Source of the DNA: CAIQPV01 sp964480365 | GTDB taxonomy: Bacteria > Pseudomonadota > Gammaproteobacteria > Burkholderiales > Gallionellaceae | Assembly: GCA_964480365.1 (NCBI GenBank) | Contig: CAYZPM010000010.1 | Coordinates: forward strand, 1 to 64,000 | DNA: 64,000 nucleotides | Direction: 5' to 3' | Shown: piece by piece, positions 63,322-64,000 of the stretch | Layout: each line of letters opens with the position of its first letter | Position numbering within the stretch: the stretch's first letter is position 1 | The notes under the pieces: generated by a model | What the model was told of the DNA's origin: nothing | Database searches by the model: none | Seen by the model: only the letters and a program-made list of their open reading frames with translations | Position numbers and translations under genes: made by a program

Positions 63322-63671
63322 AGCTGCTGTTCGATGAGAACCTTTCATTCAGGCTGGTGGTCGCGCTTGCTGACGTCTATCCTGACTCAAGACACGTGCG
63401 GGAGGTCGGGCTTTGAGGTGCGGATGATCTGCGTGTTTGGAATTATGCGGCGGAACATGGTTTTTTGCTTGCTTCAAAGGACACTGATTTTTATGAGCGA
63501 AGTCTTGTGTTTGGCGCACCTCCAAAAATAATTTGGCTACGAATCGGAAACAGCACAGTCAACGAAACGATTTCTCTTTTGCGTAGCCAGTACATCGTTA
63601 TTCGTCATTTCGCTGAAGACACGATGGCTACCTTTCTACCACTAACTCAGCCTAAAATTGCAGCCATGTGA
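63318..63671 (+). pseudogene. DUF5615 PIN-like toxin with in-frame opal stop
   Basis: The frame from 63318 reads MKLLFDENLSFRLVVALADV, then HVREVGL, a TGA at 63414-63416, and continues GADDLRVWNYAAEHGFLLAS and KDTDFYERSLVFGAPPKIIW to 63671. The first part has the DEN metal-binding motif and the second the KDTDF motif, together a DUF5615 protein of about 117 residues. The expected VGLxGADD suggests a single CGA or GGA to TGA change. A sequencing error is possible. Confidence 0.8.
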
Positions 63672-63723
63672 TGCCATCACCGGGCATGACCAAGAAAAGT
63701 ATGAGGGCGCAGCGCTTGTCTTG

Positions 63724-64000
63724 ATGCATTCCACCCATAAAAACTACCACTGGCGCATCGCCGGGTTTTATTTCTTTTACTTCGCCTTTGTAGGCATGTT
63801 CGCCCCCTACTGGAGCTTGTATCTGAAGTCCATCCAGTTTGATGCGGTGCAGATTTCCGTCCTGTTGTCGGTGCAGCCGGTGATGCGGATGCTTGCGCCC
63901 AATATTTGGGGCTGGTTGGCCGACCGTACAGGTAAGCGCCTCATGGTGGTGCAACTGGCGGCGCTATGCGGGGCGGTCTGTTACATTGGCGTGTTCTTCA
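63724..64000 (+). CDS. MFS transporter, N-terminal part (runs off window)
   Basis: From the ATG at 63724 the frame reads MHSTHKNYHWRIAGFYFFYF, then AFVGMFAPYWSLYLKSIQF, PNIWGWLADRTGKRLMVVQL and continues past 64000. Two membrane helices and the WGWLADRTGKR loop between helices 2 and 3 mark a major facilitator of the MFS_1-like/HcaT type. The substrate is unknown. A minus-strand frame over the same bases is its shadow. Confidence 0.85.
   Translation, partial: MHSTHKNYHWRIAGFYFFYFAFVGMFAPYWSLYLKSIQFDAVQISVLLSVQPVMRMLAPNIWGWLADRTGKRLMVVQLAALCGAVCYIGVFF

Overview
The window looks like a betaproteobacterial chromosome, plausibly a member of the Gallionellaceae/Nitrosomonadales. The evidence is a degenerate 23S rRNA piece that reads like the betaproteobacterial consensus, and conserved housekeeping blocks in a typical betaproteobacterial order: gmk-rpoZ-spoT, carA-carB-greA with yhbY and rlmE, ftsH-folP...glmM, and grpE-dnaK-dnaJ. 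It opens with the 3' end of a 5S rRNA gene. No taxon call was made by database search.

Layout. 1-4.4 kb: an accessory strip downstream of the rRNA operon, with DUF2442, AT-rich orphan genes, a ParE-type module, and a nucleotidyltransferase/HEPN module sitting inside a decayed 23S rRNA fragment. 4.5-9.1 kb: miaB, then spoT, rpoZ and gmk on the minus strand. 9.4-18.6 kb: a signalling block with a FIST sensor protein overlapping a GAF-PAS(x5)-GGDEF-EAL protein, divergent from a CBS(x4)-PAS-PAS-GGDEF-EAL protein. 19-28.8 kb: ubiA, thpR, a giant FAD/Fe-S oxidoreductase, a betaproteobacterial conserved protein, yicC, a PP2C phosphatase and rph. 29-34 kb: a SulP transporter with STAS and cNMP domains, a two-receiver response regulator, and aspC. 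34.4-43.7 kb: carAB, greA, yhbY, rlmE, ftsH and folP. 43.7-45.6 kb: two vapBC modules and a putative nuclease inserted between folP and glmM. 45.6-57.5 kb: glmM, a thioredoxin-domain protein, tRNA-Arg, a peroxiredoxin, an ABC-F ATPase, a DHH phosphoesterase, a PilZ protein, and dnaJ-dnaK-grpE with a sigma-32-like promoter. 57.6-63.7 kb: a defence/toxin-antitoxin island. An MFS transporter runs off the right edge.

The most interesting unit is 58.5-61.3 kb. An ABC-type AAA ATPase carrying a C-terminal methyltransferase-like domain overlaps a Fic-domain gene. A small convergent ORF next to it carries the S-x-x-x-E-G motif known to inhibit Fic enzymes. I read it as a candidate defence or toxin-antitoxin system, not proven. 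Other notable items are the 23S rRNA remnant split by a toxin-antitoxin cassette with a CACA duplication, a set of intergenic inverted repeats whose arms are built from reiterated 7-8 nt words, a dispersed hairpin element whose stem sequence changes between copies while pairing is kept, and three toxin genes that are broken while their antitoxins are intact.

All calls come from reading the sequence and from knowledge of protein families; no similarity search, structure prediction or expression data were available.
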